Source of the DNA: CAYHVK01 sp964360255 | Lineage (GTDB): Bacteria > Bdellovibrionota > Bdellovibrionia > Bdellovibrionales > UBA1609 | Assembly (NCBI GenBank): GCA_964360255.1 | Contig: CAYHVK010000009.1 | Coordinates: 62,001 to 126,000, forward strand | DNA: 64,000 bases | Direction: 5' to 3' | Part shown: in pieces, positions 57,221 through 64,000 of the stretch | Layout: each line of letters opens with the position of its first letter | Numbering within the stretch: position 1 is the first letter of the stretch | Made by a program: the position numbers and the translations under genes | Notes under the pieces: generated by a model | What the model saw: only the letters and a program-made list of their open reading frames with translations | Databases searched by the model: none | What the model was told of the DNA's origin: nothing

Positions 57221-58377
57221 TTCAAGAGTCAAATCGTCTCAGCAGTTTAAGCGAATACTACTTCTCGGGTAAGCTCGAACAAGTTCGCCAAATGAATGAG
57301 AAGGGTTTGAATGTTATTAACCTAGGTATTGGTAGTCCTGACCTGGCTCCCTCTGAATCAACAATCGCGGCGGCGGTAAAAGCTCTACAGTCTGAAAAAA
57401 ATCACGGATATCCTTCTTACCGCGGAACTCCACAGCTCCGCAAAGCTTTTGCGGATTGGTACAAGAAAACTTACGACGTCGAACTGAAACACGATAAAAA
57501 TATTCTTCCGCTTTTAGGTTCTAAAGAAGGTCTTTTCTATTTAGCCATGGCTTTTGTAAATCCAGGCGAGAAAGTCTTGGTACCGAACCCAGGATATCCG
57601 GCTTATACATCGGTTTGCCGTCTGGCCGGTGCGCAAGAGGTTTATTACAATTTAAGTGCAGATAAAAAATGGCGACCTGACTTTGGGGCCCTTGAAAAAT
57701 CTGATTTAAGCGGTGTGAAATTGATGTTCGCTAATTACCCTCATATGCCGACGGGACAACCAGCCAGCGAAGATCTGCTTAAAAAATTAGTGGAGTTTGG
57801 CAAGAAACACGGGATTTTAGTGATCCATGATAATCCGTACAGCCAGGTGCTGAATACGACGGTTCCGCTGAGTATTTTAAAATTCGACCCCGAACTCAAA
57901 TACACAATGGAGCTCAACTCCATGAGTAAGGCCTTTAATATGGCGGGCTGGCGTGTGGGAGTGCTGAGCGGGCATCAGCAATATATAGAGTCAGTGCTTA
58001 AAGTAAAATCCAACGTGGATTCAGGTCAGTTTTTACCGCTTCAGTTCGGCGCCATTGAAGCTTTAAAAAATCCACCTGAGTGGCATGCAAAGAGAAACGA
58101 TATCTATAAAAAACGCCGTGAGCTGGTGTTTGAAATTTTCGACGTATTGAAATTTGAAGCCGCGAGGGATCAAGTCGGACTTTTTGTTTGGGCCAAAGCC
58201 CCAGATTCAATAAAGAGCGTTGAAACCTTTGTGGATAACATTCTGGAAAAGGCCAATGTCTTTTTAACCCCAGGATTTATTTTTGGCTCGCAAGGAGAGC
58301 GTTACGCTCGAAGCTCGCTTTGTGTTGAAGAAAGTTTATTAAAAGAGGCCCTTAAAAGAATTAAAGGTGTACTGTGA
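57217..58377 (+). CDS. PLP-dependent class I aminotransferase (probably aromatic)
   Basis: A 386-residue fold-type I aminotransferase. The Schiff-base Lys238 is in SMSKAFNMAGWRVG. Other contacts are GSKEG (about 101), NPGYPAY, and HDNPY (Asp205, Tyr208). The usual NPTG motif reads YPHMPTG, so the Asn that contacts the PLP ring oxygen is replaced by Met177; Arg246 is retained. Context between prephenate dehydratase and chorismate mutase suggests transamination of phenylpyruvate or 4-hydroxyphenylpyruvate to Phe and Tyr. No tyrA is present, so Tyr synthesis needs genes elsewhere. The gene starts inside pheA. Confidence 0.88.
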   Translation: MIQESNRLSSLSEYYFSGKLEQVRQMNEKGLNVINLGIGSPDLAPSESTIAAAVKALQSEKNHGYPSYRGTPQLRKAFADWYKKTYDVELKHDKNILPLLGSKEGLFYLAMAFVNPGEKVLVPNPGYPAYTSVCRLAGAQEVYYNLSADKKWRPDFGALEKSDLSGVKLMFANYPHMPTGQPASEDLLKKLVEFGKKHGILVIHDNPYSQVLNTTVPLSILKFDPELKYTMELNSMSKAFNMAGWRVGVLSGHQQYIESVLKVKSNVDSGQFLPLQFGAIEALKNPPEWHAKRNDIYKKRRELVFEIFDVLKFEAARDQVGLFVWAKAPDSIKSVETFVDNILEKANVFLTPGFIFGSQGERYARSSLCVEESLLKEALKRIKGVL

Positions 58378-58670
58378 AGAAAACCGCGCTCAGTCTTAAA
58401 AAACTAACGGCCATGCGCAAACATATCGATGCTTGTGATAGGGCCATTGTTCGTGTGCTAGCCGAAAGATTCGCAGTAGTTCGTAAGATTAGTCAGGTGA
58501 AAAAAGACCTCGCTTTGCCCGTGCTACAGAAAAAGCGTAAAGGTGAAATTAGAAAGACAAGAATTGAACAGGGTCGCCGCTTAGGTTTGCGCGCCCCGTT
58601 TGTTGAAAAGATTTTTAACTCGATTCAAGCTGAATCGATAGCCATTCAGAAGAAAGACAGGAGCAAGTAA
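58374..58670 (+). CDS. Chorismate mutase, AroQ type
   Basis: A 98-residue all-helical chorismate mutase that converts chorismate to prephenate. GTG 58374 overlaps the aminotransferase stop (GTGA). Residues typical of AroQ are visible: MRKHIDACDRAIVRVLAERFAVV, ISQVKK and VLQKKRKGEIRK, with the active-site Arg and Lys. The enzyme is free-standing rather than fused to PheA or DAHP synthase. It is followed at once by DAHP synthase (TAATG overlap), which may form a complex in which chorismate mutase is activated, as in actinobacteria. Confidence 0.88.
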   Translation: MKKTALSLKKLTAMRKHIDACDRAIVRVLAERFAVVRKISQVKKDLALPVLQKKRKGEIRKTRIEQGRRLGLRAPFVEKIFNSIQAESIAIQKKDRSK

Positions 58671-60022
58671 TGTGGTCACCAGACAGTTGGCGTAAAAAGA
58701 AAGCCTCGCAGATTCCACAGTATCCCAATCAAGAGAAGTTAGCCGAAGTTGAAGCGCGTTTAGCGAGTTACCCCCCTCTTGTATTTGCCGGTGAGGCGCG
58801 TACTCTCAAGCAGCGCTTAGCTTCTGTTTCTCGTGGTGAAGCCTTCTTGCTTCAAGGCGGCGACTGCGCCGAAAGTTTTAATGAATTTCGCGCCAACACC
58901 ATTCGCGATACCTTCAGAGTTTTATTGCAAATGTCCATCGTTCTGACTTTCGGCAAGAAAAAACCAATAATTAAAATTGGTCGCGTGGCCGGTCAATTTG
59001 CGAAGCCCCGTAGTAATGACACTGAAACTCGCGGCGACGTCACCTTACCAAGTTACCGGGGTGATATTATCAACGGCTTTGATTTTAACGAGGCTTCACG
59101 CATTCCAGATCCAACTCGTATGGAGAGAGCCTATGTGCAATCGGCTTCCACTTTGAATCTTCTGCGAGCTTTTTCAAACGGAGGTTTCGCCGATCTTCGC
59201 CAAGTTCACTCATGGAATTTAGACTTCGTTAAAAAGAATAACACTCAGTCGAACCACTATGAAGATATCGCCAAACGCCTTGATGAAACTTTAGCTTTTA
59301 TGCAGGCTTGCGGAATCTCAAGTGAGAACACTCCGCAAATTCACGAAGTTGAGTTTTTCACCTCTCATGAGGCACTATTGCTTCACTACGAGCAGGCACT
59401 TACGCGTCGTGATAGTACAAGTGCTCGTCCGCAAGACGGCTATGAGGGCGATTGGTATGATTGCTCAGGGCATATGCTTTGGATTGGCGATCGTACTCGT
59501 CAGTTAGATGGTGCTCACGTTGAATTCTTGCGCGGAGTGAAAAATCCAATTGGGCTCAAGTGCGGACCTTCATCAAAGCCTGATGAACTCATGAAATTAA
59601 TTGATATTTTGAATCCTGAGAACGAAGCGGGCCGACTGACTTTGATTTCACGTATGGGGCACGACAAGATTGATGATTTCTTGCCGACCCTCGTTCAAAA
59701 AGTTCGTGCCAGCGGAAAAAACGTAGTTTGGTGTTGCGACCCAATGCACGGGAATACGATCACGGCGACCAATGGTTTTAAAACTCGCCCGTTCGGCAAT
59801 ATTCTCACCGAAGTTCAAAAGTTTTTTGCCATTCACAAAAGCTTAGGCACCATTGCCGGCGGAGTTCACTTCGAGCTCACCGGTAAAGATGTGGTGGAGT
59901 GTACAGGCGGCGATCAAGAAATTCTTGAGGAGCATTTGGCCGAAGGTTTATACGAAACCCTCTGTGACCCGCGCCTCAACGCCAGCCAAGCCCTAGAATT
60001 AGCATTTCAGTTATATAAGTAA
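58670..60022 (+). CDS. Class II 3-deoxy-7-phosphoheptulonate (DAHP) synthase
   Basis: A 450-residue plant/actinobacterial-type (class II) DAHP synthase that starts the shikimate pathway from phosphoenolpyruvate and erythrose-4-phosphate. Signatures: LQGGDCAESFNEF, KIGRVAGQFAKPRS, EVEFFTSHEALLLHYE, WIGDRTRQLDGAHVEFLRG, PIGLKCGPSSKPDEL and WCCDPMHGNT. The metal ligands Cys, His, Glu and Asp fall in these motifs. ATG 58670 overlaps the preceding stop. The pairing with a separate AroQ is the arrangement known for mutual regulation in Mycobacterium. Confidence 0.95.
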   Translation: MWSPDSWRKKKASQIPQYPNQEKLAEVEARLASYPPLVFAGEARTLKQRLASVSRGEAFLLQGGDCAESFNEFRANTIRDTFRVLLQMSIVLTFGKKKPIIKIGRVAGQFAKPRSNDTETRGDVTLPSYRGDIINGFDFNEASRIPDPTRMERAYVQSASTLNLLRAFSNGGFADLRQVHSWNLDFVKKNNTQSNHYEDIAKRLDETLAFMQACGISSENTPQIHEVEFFTSHEALLLHYEQALTRRDSTSARPQDGYEGDWYDCSGHMLWIGDRTRQLDGAHVEFLRGVKNPIGLKCGPSSKPDELMKLIDILNPENEAGRLTLISRMGHDKIDDFLPTLVQKVRASGKNVVWCCDPMHGNTITATNGFKTRPFGNILTEVQKFFAIHKSLGTIAGGVHFELTGKDVVECTGGDQEILEEHLAEGLYETLCDPRLNASQALELAFQLYK

Positions 60023-60053
60023 TTTGCATCGAAGTACTCTGCTCTGCTTGGTG

Positions 60054-61124
60054 CTATTTTTTCGTAGCGGTGATGGTTTCTTCTTTAGATTTTTCTTCGA
60101 ATAAGATTGGAAGAATTTTGAACGCCAGACGAGTCAGTACCGGGCCGAGTAGCACCCCAGTAAATCCAAACAAAATGACGGCGCCAATGATGGCCAGTAG
60201 TGAAACTAGCGGACTGATATCTTCTTCGTCTGAAGTGGCCAGATAAGGGCGCACGATATTATCAATGCTTCCTGCAATACCCGCGGCGATAGCTAAACCA
60301 ATGGCAGCTGTATAATCTTCGTGAACCAGACTGATCAAAGCTAAAAGCACACTCACCGGTGCGGCCCCAATAACTGGGATAAACGAAACGAAGAATGTAA
60401 CCACAAAAATAATTAAAAATTCATGAAAACCAAAAATTAAACCAGCGACGGCAACGAAGGTGGCTTGAATGGCTCCTGTCACCGCAGAAGTGACGAGAGT
60501 GATATAACTGCCTTTTTGTAGTTCATGAGTGATTCTCTGCATCTCGCCGGTTGGAAGTAGATCTAAACTCCAAATGGCGTGCTTGATTTTTTTTGACTCC
60601 GTTAAGAAATAATAAAGAGCGAGAGTAAAAACAAAAAGACCAATTAAGAATTCAGGAGTTCCAGAAGCGATCTTGCCAAGCTGGGCAAGAATCATTGAAG
60701 CTGCACTTGAGACCATGTTGTCATGATCGGCGCCATTTGTATCAGGAGTGATGCCTAACTTATCAGACCATGTTGCCCACTGATCCATACCCCAAATATA
60801 TATTTTCTCGAGGCCTTTATAAATGGGAGTGCTGTCGAGACCTGACTTGGCGAGTTCACGCATTTTTGCCGAGAATCGCAAGAAAACAAGAACGATTGGG
60901 CCGGCTGTTAAAACGAAAAATCCGATGAGAAAGAAAATGGCCGGTAATTTTCGACGAGAAGGCTTTTTTGCAAACCCACTGAAAACAGGTTCAAGAGCAA
61001 AAGCGAATAAAGCCGCGATTAAAATGGGCGCGAAGAAGGGTAAAAAAAGCAGGGCAAATAGACCGAAAATTAAAACGGTAATCGTAATTCTTGAGACTTT
61101 ATGTTTAGTTGCAGCGTCGACCAT
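60054..61124 (-). CDS. AI-2E family transporter
   Basis: A 356-residue membrane protein of the AI-2E/TqsA family with about eight transmembrane segments. The conserved final motif SPLVSLLAIIGAVILFGFTGVLLGPVL and the SIDNIVRPYLATSDEEDISP segment identify the family. Proteins of this family move autoinducer-2, ions or other small molecules; the substrate is unproven. It converges on the aromatic operon with 31 bases between, and diverges from the secreted protein gene. Confidence 0.87.
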   Translation of the reverse strand: MVDAATKHKVSRITITVLIFGLFALLFLPFFAPILIAALFAFALEPVFSGFAKKPSRRKLPAIFFLIGFFVLTAGPIVLVFLRFSAKMRELAKSGLDSTPIYKGLEKIYIWGMDQWATWSDKLGITPDTNGADHDNMVSSAASMILAQLGKIASGTPEFLIGLFVFTLALYYFLTESKKIKHAIWSLDLLPTGEMQRITHELQKGSYITLVTSAVTGAIQATFVAVAGLIFGFHEFLIIFVVTFFVSFIPVIGAAPVSVLLALISLVHEDYTAAIGLAIAAGIAGSIDNIVRPYLATSDEEDISPLVSLLAIIGAVILFGFTGVLLGPVLTRLAFKILPILFEEKSKEETITATKK

Positions 61125-61225
61125 AATTGCTAGCTAGTTTATCTGGTTCGTAATGTCATGCAACCAAATGTCAGCTTGATGTGTAAAAAAAACTGTGCTC
61201 GACTACTTAAAAAGGAGTTCTCAAT

Positions 61226-61717
61226 ATGAAAGCTATCTCGACATTTGTATTTCTCGTAGGGGTTCTATCGACTCAATCTGTATTTGCTGCGCCAACTAGC
61301 GATATGGGCTCTCAGACCAATGCGCCAATTGCAACGGAGTCGGGCATTGCTCCGCGTGGAAGTTATTTTGACTGGGGTCAAGGCCAAGATGGTTTCGGAT
61401 ATTGCTATGAATGGACTCGCGATGGTCGCGTACTTAACGGCGGAATGCCTGTTGCTGACTACAACTGCGAAGCTCGCCGCCCGGCTCATTACACATGGCA
61501 CCGCTCAGTATCTGGTTGGGGGAACTGCTACCGCTTTACGCCAAGTGGTTTAGTTATGGATAGAGGCCAGCCTAAGGCTTACTACAACTGTGAACGTTAT
61601 TCTCCGAGCTATTTCAACTGGGCTCGTGCCACTAACGGTTACACATACTGCTTCCAGTTCGGTAACGGACTCGTGCTTAACGAAGGCCGTTCGGTTCCGA
61701 ACTATAACTGCCAATAA
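61226..61717 (+). CDS. Secreted three-repeat protein with Trp/Cys motif
   Basis: A 163-residue exported protein. Signal peptide (MKAISTFVFLVGVLSTQSVFA), then three tandem repeats of about 38 residues (about 46-81, 85-120 and 125-163). The consensus is SYFxWxxxxxGxxYCYxxTxxGxVLNxGxPVxxYNC. Each unit has two cysteines and several aromatics, so it probably forms small disulfide-bonded beta units that may bind carbohydrate or peptide. AAGGAG precedes ATG 61226. The last 41 bases overlap the convergent gene for a putative metalloprotease. Family unknown. Confidence 0.77.
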   Translation: MKAISTFVFLVGVLSTQSVFAAPTSDMGSQTNAPIATESGIAPRGSYFDWGQGQDGFGYCYEWTRDGRVLNGGMPVADYNCEARRPAHYTWHRSVSGWGNCYRFTPSGLVMDRGQPKAYYNCERYSPSYFNWARATNGYTYCFQFGNGLVLNEGRSVPNYNCQ

Positions 61718-63236
61718 GCTGATCTAGGTAGTCGAAGTAAGCAATAATATCATAGGTCGCTTCAGCAGTGGAGCGGCCAGAATTCAGCTCTTCTTTTATA
61801 AAGTTAATGAGAGCCGCTCTGTATTCTGATCCCTTCTTCTGAATTTCATCTGGCTTCAAAGTTTCAATCTGAGCCCAATAATCTTGAATAAAATTCGACA
61901 AGCGCTGAGCTTGATTGATTTCATTAATAGCGAAATCTGTAGTGTTGGCTTGAGCGGCTGGCGTGAGTGCCACGGCGAATACAAACTCTTCGCTAATTTT
62001 AAATGTGGTATACGGAACATTATCGATTCGTTCGAGCTCAGGAGTATTTTCAAGACCTGCAAGTTTTGCCACTTCACCAGCTTTTTCAGCAGTCTCTGCT
62101 AGGCCTACAAGAGACTTGATGCTTTCTGAGAGTTCATATTGTTTAGCTGCATCGGGTTGGCCTTCAAGTTGAGAAGATAAGGCCCCCACTTCGTAAGAGT
62201 AGGCCCAAATTTCTTCAAAGGTCATCTCGAACTCATAATTGTGAAGGTACTTTTCACTCGTCACCGGTTCACTCGAGATAAAGAACATTTGCAGTGGGGC
62301 GGCTACACTATCTTTTTCACGTTGTTCACGTTGGGCTTTGAAGCGGACGTGTAGAACTTCGTGCATTTCTTTAAGAGTAGCGCGTTCGGTTTTTATCGCA
62401 TCAGTTGAAACGACTAATTTGTTCGAGTGTGGCAAGAAGGCCGCGCCCGCTTGATTTTTCATTAGCCAGATAAAGTCGATCACGATTTCAGTTTGATAAC
62501 GACGCTTGAGGCCTGCTGAGAATCGATTGAGGCGATGTACACCTTCAGAGAGGATCGTAAGAGTTGGCCATGTGAGACCCACTTCGTTTTGTAATTCCGC
62601 AGCGAGTTCGCTCTCGGCTGTCTCAATACCTTGATTATCTAAGTACGCTTTTAAAGTGGCGATATAAGCTTTCGCTTTTTCTGAGAAGGATTTTTTATCT
62701 TCGTTTTTTCGTTCAGTTGCCGACTCATATTTCTGACGGGCTTTATCAGCTTCAGCAAGAACTTTGAAAACTTGATCGAGAGAAAACTCTTTTTCAGGAG
62801 TGGAAGCCGAAGGTGAACCTGACGTCGTTTTAGCAGCGGCCGCCGCTTGACTGCCGAGAACTGGATCAACAAACGCTGGCGAAGGTACATTTGAAGCTGT
62901 TGTTTCACCCTCTACAAATTCTTTTTCAGGCAGCGAAATAAAATCGTTCGGTGAGCCTTTATGTTTCGCCATTAAAATTTGCGGACAAGCACCAGTCTCG
63001 ACACGTTTCGCTTTTGCGGATTTACTTGCAGCCTTGGGCGCTACTTGTCTTGCTGTGTAGGCAGCAGACTGAGCTGCCGCCGACTTTTTAGGAATTAATT
63101 GTACGCTTGGTTGTGCGCCTAACTTGGCTCGGGGAAAGATTGAGTCGGCATAAGCTAAGTTGAACTGACAAAATACGGCCAAAGTTTGTAATAAGATCAA
63201 AAATAATCGTTTCTTTTCAAGTATATACGTCATCAT
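61677..63236 (-). CDS. Secreted protein with HEVLH zinc-metalloprotease motif
   Basis: A 519-residue exported protein with signal sequence (LFLILLQTLAVFCQFNLAYA). A long Ala/Lys/Ser-rich disordered region (about 35-150) and a helical segment (about 155-215) follow. The core contains LKEMHEVLHVRFKAQRE. HExxH at 292-296 and a downstream EEIWAYSYE (about 341-349) give a plausible third zinc ligand. The HExxH-plus-Glu layout is typical of gluzincin-like proteases, but no family is recognised. The C-terminal third is helical. The last 41 bases overlap the repeat protein gene. ATG 63236 has a weak ribosome site. Confidence 0.65.
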   Translation of the reverse strand: MMTYILEKKRLFLILLQTLAVFCQFNLAYADSIFPRAKLGAQPSVQLIPKKSAAAQSAAYTARQVAPKAASKSAKAKRVETGACPQILMAKHKGSPNDFISLPEKEFVEGETTASNVPSPAFVDPVLGSQAAAAAKTTSGSPSASTPEKEFSLDQVFKVLAEADKARQKYESATERKNEDKKSFSEKAKAYIATLKAYLDNQGIETAESELAAELQNEVGLTWPTLTILSEGVHRLNRFSAGLKRRYQTEIVIDFIWLMKNQAGAAFLPHSNKLVVSTDAIKTERATLKEMHEVLHVRFKAQREQREKDSVAAPLQMFFISSEPVTSEKYLHNYEFEMTFEEIWAYSYEVGALSSQLEGQPDAAKQYELSESIKSLVGLAETAEKAGEVAKLAGLENTPELERIDNVPYTTFKISEEFVFAVALTPAAQANTTDFAINEINQAQRLSNFIQDYWAQIETLKPDEIQKKGSEYRAALINFIKEELNSGRSTAEATYDIIAYFDYLDQLIGSYSSEPNGLR

Positions 63237-63304
63237 ATGTAACTTTACGGGTTTGCAAGATCAGGGCCCAAAACTGAGAGCTTCGATGCAGACATAGAAA
63301 GTTT

Positions 63305-63388
63305 TGACACTTACAGACGACGTTCGATAGCGAGCACGAATGGTACCCACTGCCTCTGCCCTCTATCGAACGTCGTCTGTAAGTGTCA
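63305..63388. repeat. Perfect 26-bp inverted repeat
   Basis: Left arm 63305-63330 (TGACACTTACAG...TTCGATAG) and right arm 63363-63388 (CTATCGAA...CTGTAAGTGTCA) are exact reverse complements over 26 bases, with a 32-base loop containing GGTACC. The element lies in the divergent intergenic region between a secreted metalloprotease-like gene and a histidine phosphatase gene. It could be a cruciform/regulatory stem, a small RNA hairpin or a mobile repeat. Neither flanking gene is terminated by it, since both point away. No transposase is next to it. Confidence 0.9.
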
Positions 63389-63523
63389 TCTGCCTGAACG
63401 TATTCTCCTTAAAAAATCTAAAAGGTCTAGCTCGCTGAACACTAACTTGTGGCTCTGGTGGATGATCTTTACGCTTTAATTGTCCAATTCAGTATAAAAA
63501 TTTACGTTGAGGTCGACAGCTGC

Positions 63524-64000
63524 ATGAGACAGTTTCTTTTACTGCTCGTTTTATTTTTCTCATCTCATGTTTGGTCAATGCCGGCCCAAATTTTAATTAT
63601 CAGACATGGTGAAAAACCAACCGTAGGTGATGAGGGAATTCATCTATCTCCTCGAGGACAGCAGCGCGCTGAAGCGTTGGTCGACTTTTTTCTTTATCAT
63701 CCGAAAATGAATCAAATGGGAGTTCCGGTCGCGCTTTTTGCGGCCAGCGCAAAAAAACAGAATGGTTCAGTTCGCCCTTACGAAACGCTTTTGCCTCTTA
63801 GCGAGAAAATGAATTTGCAAATCATACGCTCTTTCAAAAGTGGCGACGAGGCACAAATCGCCACAGAGATTTTAAATAACCCTCAGTACGATGGTAAAAA
63901 TATCGTGATCTGCTGGGTGCGCGACGAACTGCCGCTGCTGGCACAGGCTTTGGGAATTGCCGCTCCACCCAAATGGGCATCACCTGTTTTTAACCAGGTT
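63524..64000 (+). CDS. Histidine phosphatase-superfamily secreted protein (truncated by window end)
   Basis: The first 159 residues of an exported phosphoglycerate mutase-like (histidine phosphatase) protein. Signal peptide (MRQFLLLLVLFFSSHVWS), then the catalytic LIIRHGEKP (RHG with phospho-His). GIHLSPRGQQRAEAL and a later AASAKKQNGSVRPYETLLPL carry the usual phosphate-pocket residues. The open frame runs off the right edge, so the C-terminal acid/base His is not visible. Possible role: phosphate ester hydrolysis in the periplasm. ATG 63524 has GAGG upstream. Confidence 0.82.
   Translation, partial: MRQFLLLLVLFFSSHVWSMPAQILIIRHGEKPTVGDEGIHLSPRGQQRAEALVDFFLYHPKMNQMGVPVALFAASAKKQNGSVRPYETLLPLSEKMNLQIIRSFKSGDEAQIATEILNNPQYDGKNIVICWVRDELPLLAQALGIAAPPKWASPVFNQV

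Noticed and set aside
63305..63388. Inverted repeat as a CRISPR or integron attC site
   Set aside because: There is only one copy with no regular spacers, and the ends lack the attC core motifs (GTTRRRY/RYYYAAC). No integrase or cas gene is nearby.

Overview
The window looks like a chromosome segment of a Bdellovibrionota bacterium (Bdellovibrio-like predators and relatives). The evidence is a rpsU-yqeY-dnaG-rpoD macromolecular synthesis operon, many small secreted or lipid-anchored proteins, two giant phage-tail-fibre-like surface proteins of the kind described as mosaic adhesive trimers in Bdellovibrio, and a bacterial histone-fold protein. This is inference from gene content; no 16S rRNA gene is present. 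Genes are densely packed with many 1-20 base overlaps, and no gene-free stretch exceeds 300 bases. The longest (63237-63523) carries a perfect 26-bp inverted repeat.

Layout. 1-8.6 kb: envelope and metabolic genes (lipoprotein, DedA, PhoD-like phosphatase, fatty acid desaturase, PHP phosphoesterase, Kef-type antiporter, arginase). 8.7-15.5 kb: secreted PHA depolymerase-like esterase, fibre module 1 (small lipoprotein plus 1005-aa fibre), a Cys-rich repeat protein, a Trp-rich small protein, small lipoproteins and a protein with a predicted N-terminal histidine resembling lytic polysaccharide monooxygenases. 15.5-20.8 kb: a signalling island with hybrid kinase, HPt protein, OmpR-type regulator and two single-domain receivers flanking a protein that looks like the ribosome-hibernation fold. 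20.8-28.9 kb: SDR, HIT, TadA, the rpsU-yqeY-dnaG-rpoD operon, two RRM proteins and a SlyD-like FKBP. 29-34.6 kb: fibre module 2 (LysM/beta-rich protein, lipoprotein, 1218-aa fibre with a C-terminal S74 chaperone). 34.7-43.8 kb: SDR, BLUF blue-light receptor, tRNA(CAT), DUF1904, carotenoid oxygenase, outer-membrane-like protein, phosphoesterase plus rhomboid pair, FAD monooxygenase. 43.8-47.1 kb: small secreted proteins. 47.2-50.8 kb: an MNIO (DUF692) RiPP cluster with a four-cysteine precursor, a DUF2063 partner and an adjacent lysozyme-like lipoprotein, preceded by a zinc-finger/histone-fold fusion. 52.9-60 kb: a seven-gene aromatic amino acid operon (aroA, aroB, aroC, pheA, aminotransferase, chorismate mutase, class II DAHP synthase). 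60-64 kb: AI-2E transporter, two secreted proteins and a truncated histidine phosphatase.

Most noteworthy. (1) The MNIO/HvfA-like RiPP locus, whose precursor has only CxxC and Cx4C cysteine pairs. (2) The zinc-finger histone. (3) A recurring palindrome GTCTCA-N3-TGAGA, placed 52-56 bases before the start codons of three lipoprotein genes, each with a -10-like hexamer 23-24 bases downstream; it may mark an envelope regulon. (4) The paired lipoprotein-fibre modules. (5) A ribosome-hibernation-like protein inside a receiver-domain island. Functions are read from motifs in the translated sequence; no database search was run.
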